DNA from: CAVXAE01 sp044225565
GTDB lineage: Bacteria > Pseudomonadota > Gammaproteobacteria > Steroidobacterales > Steroidobacteraceae
Reading direction: 5' to 3'
DNA length: 6,701 nt
NCBI GenBank assembly: GCA_044225565.1
Contig: JBGAIL010000230.1
Coordinates: 1 to 6,701, forward strand
The notes under the pieces were generated by a model that worked only from the letters and a program-made list of their open reading frames with translations, searched no databases and was not told the origin of the DNA. Below are positions 6,590 to 6,701 of this stretch, piece after piece (within the stretch, counting starts at the first letter, position 1; each line of letters starts with the position of its first letter). The translations under genes and the position numbers were made by a program.

Positions 6590-6701
6590 CTACCCCAGCA
6601 CTCTCATGTGCCGCAGCAATCTCCGGTTCGCGTAGTTGCGCGTATCGAGGATGAGCCGGTCCTGCACCTGCTGCAGCTGGTGCAGGCAGAACATCACGAG
6701 G
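6590..6701 (-). CDS. C-terminal end of an unrecognised minus-strand gene, cut by the window edge
   Basis: On the minus strand an open frame enters from the right edge and ends at a TAG (complement of 6590-6592). The 36 visible residues include FCLHQLQQVQDRLILDTRN and end RRLLRHMRVLG. Thirty-three of the 36 codons end in G or C, like the genes of the operon, which supports real coding despite the short length. It converges on the importer operon with about 100 bp between the two stops. The fragment is Leu/Gln/Arg-rich and probably helical. I cannot name a family from it. Confidence 0.5.
   Translation of the reverse strand, partial: LVMFCLHQLQQVQDRLILDTRNYANRRLLRHMRVLG

Noticed and set aside
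6561..6590. Possible terminator hairpin (GCGGGG at 6561-6566 with TCCCGC at 6585-6590)
   Set aside because: The stem is only about 6 bp including a G-T pair, the loop is 18 nt, and no T-tract follows on either strand. It is too weak to call in GC-rich DNA.

Overview
The window is high-GC DNA (mostly G or C at third codon positions). It carries the greater part of one plus-strand operon for a peptide-type ABC importer of the Dpp/Opp/Gsi class, followed by a cytoplasmic Ntn-type amidohydrolase or acyltransferase of the C45 family. Composition, tight gene packing and family content suggest a proteobacterium, possibly beta or gamma. This is inference; nothing in the window fixes the taxonomy, and the sequence could come from a metagenome.

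Layout: (1) 2-1468, a family 5 solute-binding protein whose N-terminus and export signal lie upstream of the window. (2) 1465-2478, a DppB-like permease. (3) 2475-3326, a DppC-like permease. (4) 3323-5330, what should be one fused dual-ATPase gene of 625 codons (two ABC domains in one chain, as in GsiA or YejF). It is split into two ORFs, 3323-4168 and 4035-5330, by a 130-bp imperfect tandem duplication (3915-4044 and 4045-4174). (5) 5433-6488, a C45-family hydrolase/acyltransferase. (6) About 100 bp of convergent spacer, then the last 36 codons of an unrecognised minus-strand gene running off the right edge. The first three gene junctions are 4-bp ATGA/GTGA overlaps, so the importer is almost certainly co-transcribed and translationally coupled. 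No internal promoter was seen, and the operon promoter must lie left of the window.

Expected working: the binding protein captures a peptide-like or amide-containing solute in the periplasm, the two permeases form the channel, and the fused ATPase drives import. The C45 enzyme, which shows no export signal, would then cleave or transfer the acyl/amide group of the imported compound in the cytoplasm. The substrate cannot be read from sequence.

The most notable observation is the 130-bp duplication. It shifts the frame (130 = 3x43+1) and separates the ATPase domains. Yet the two copies differ at only 7 positions, six of them synonymous third-codon changes and the seventh a Thr/Ser change. That is the pattern of two functional alleles that diverged under selection before being placed side by side. 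It points to a junction between two strain haplotypes (assembly chimera) or a recombination between homologous genes, rather than decay after a local duplication.
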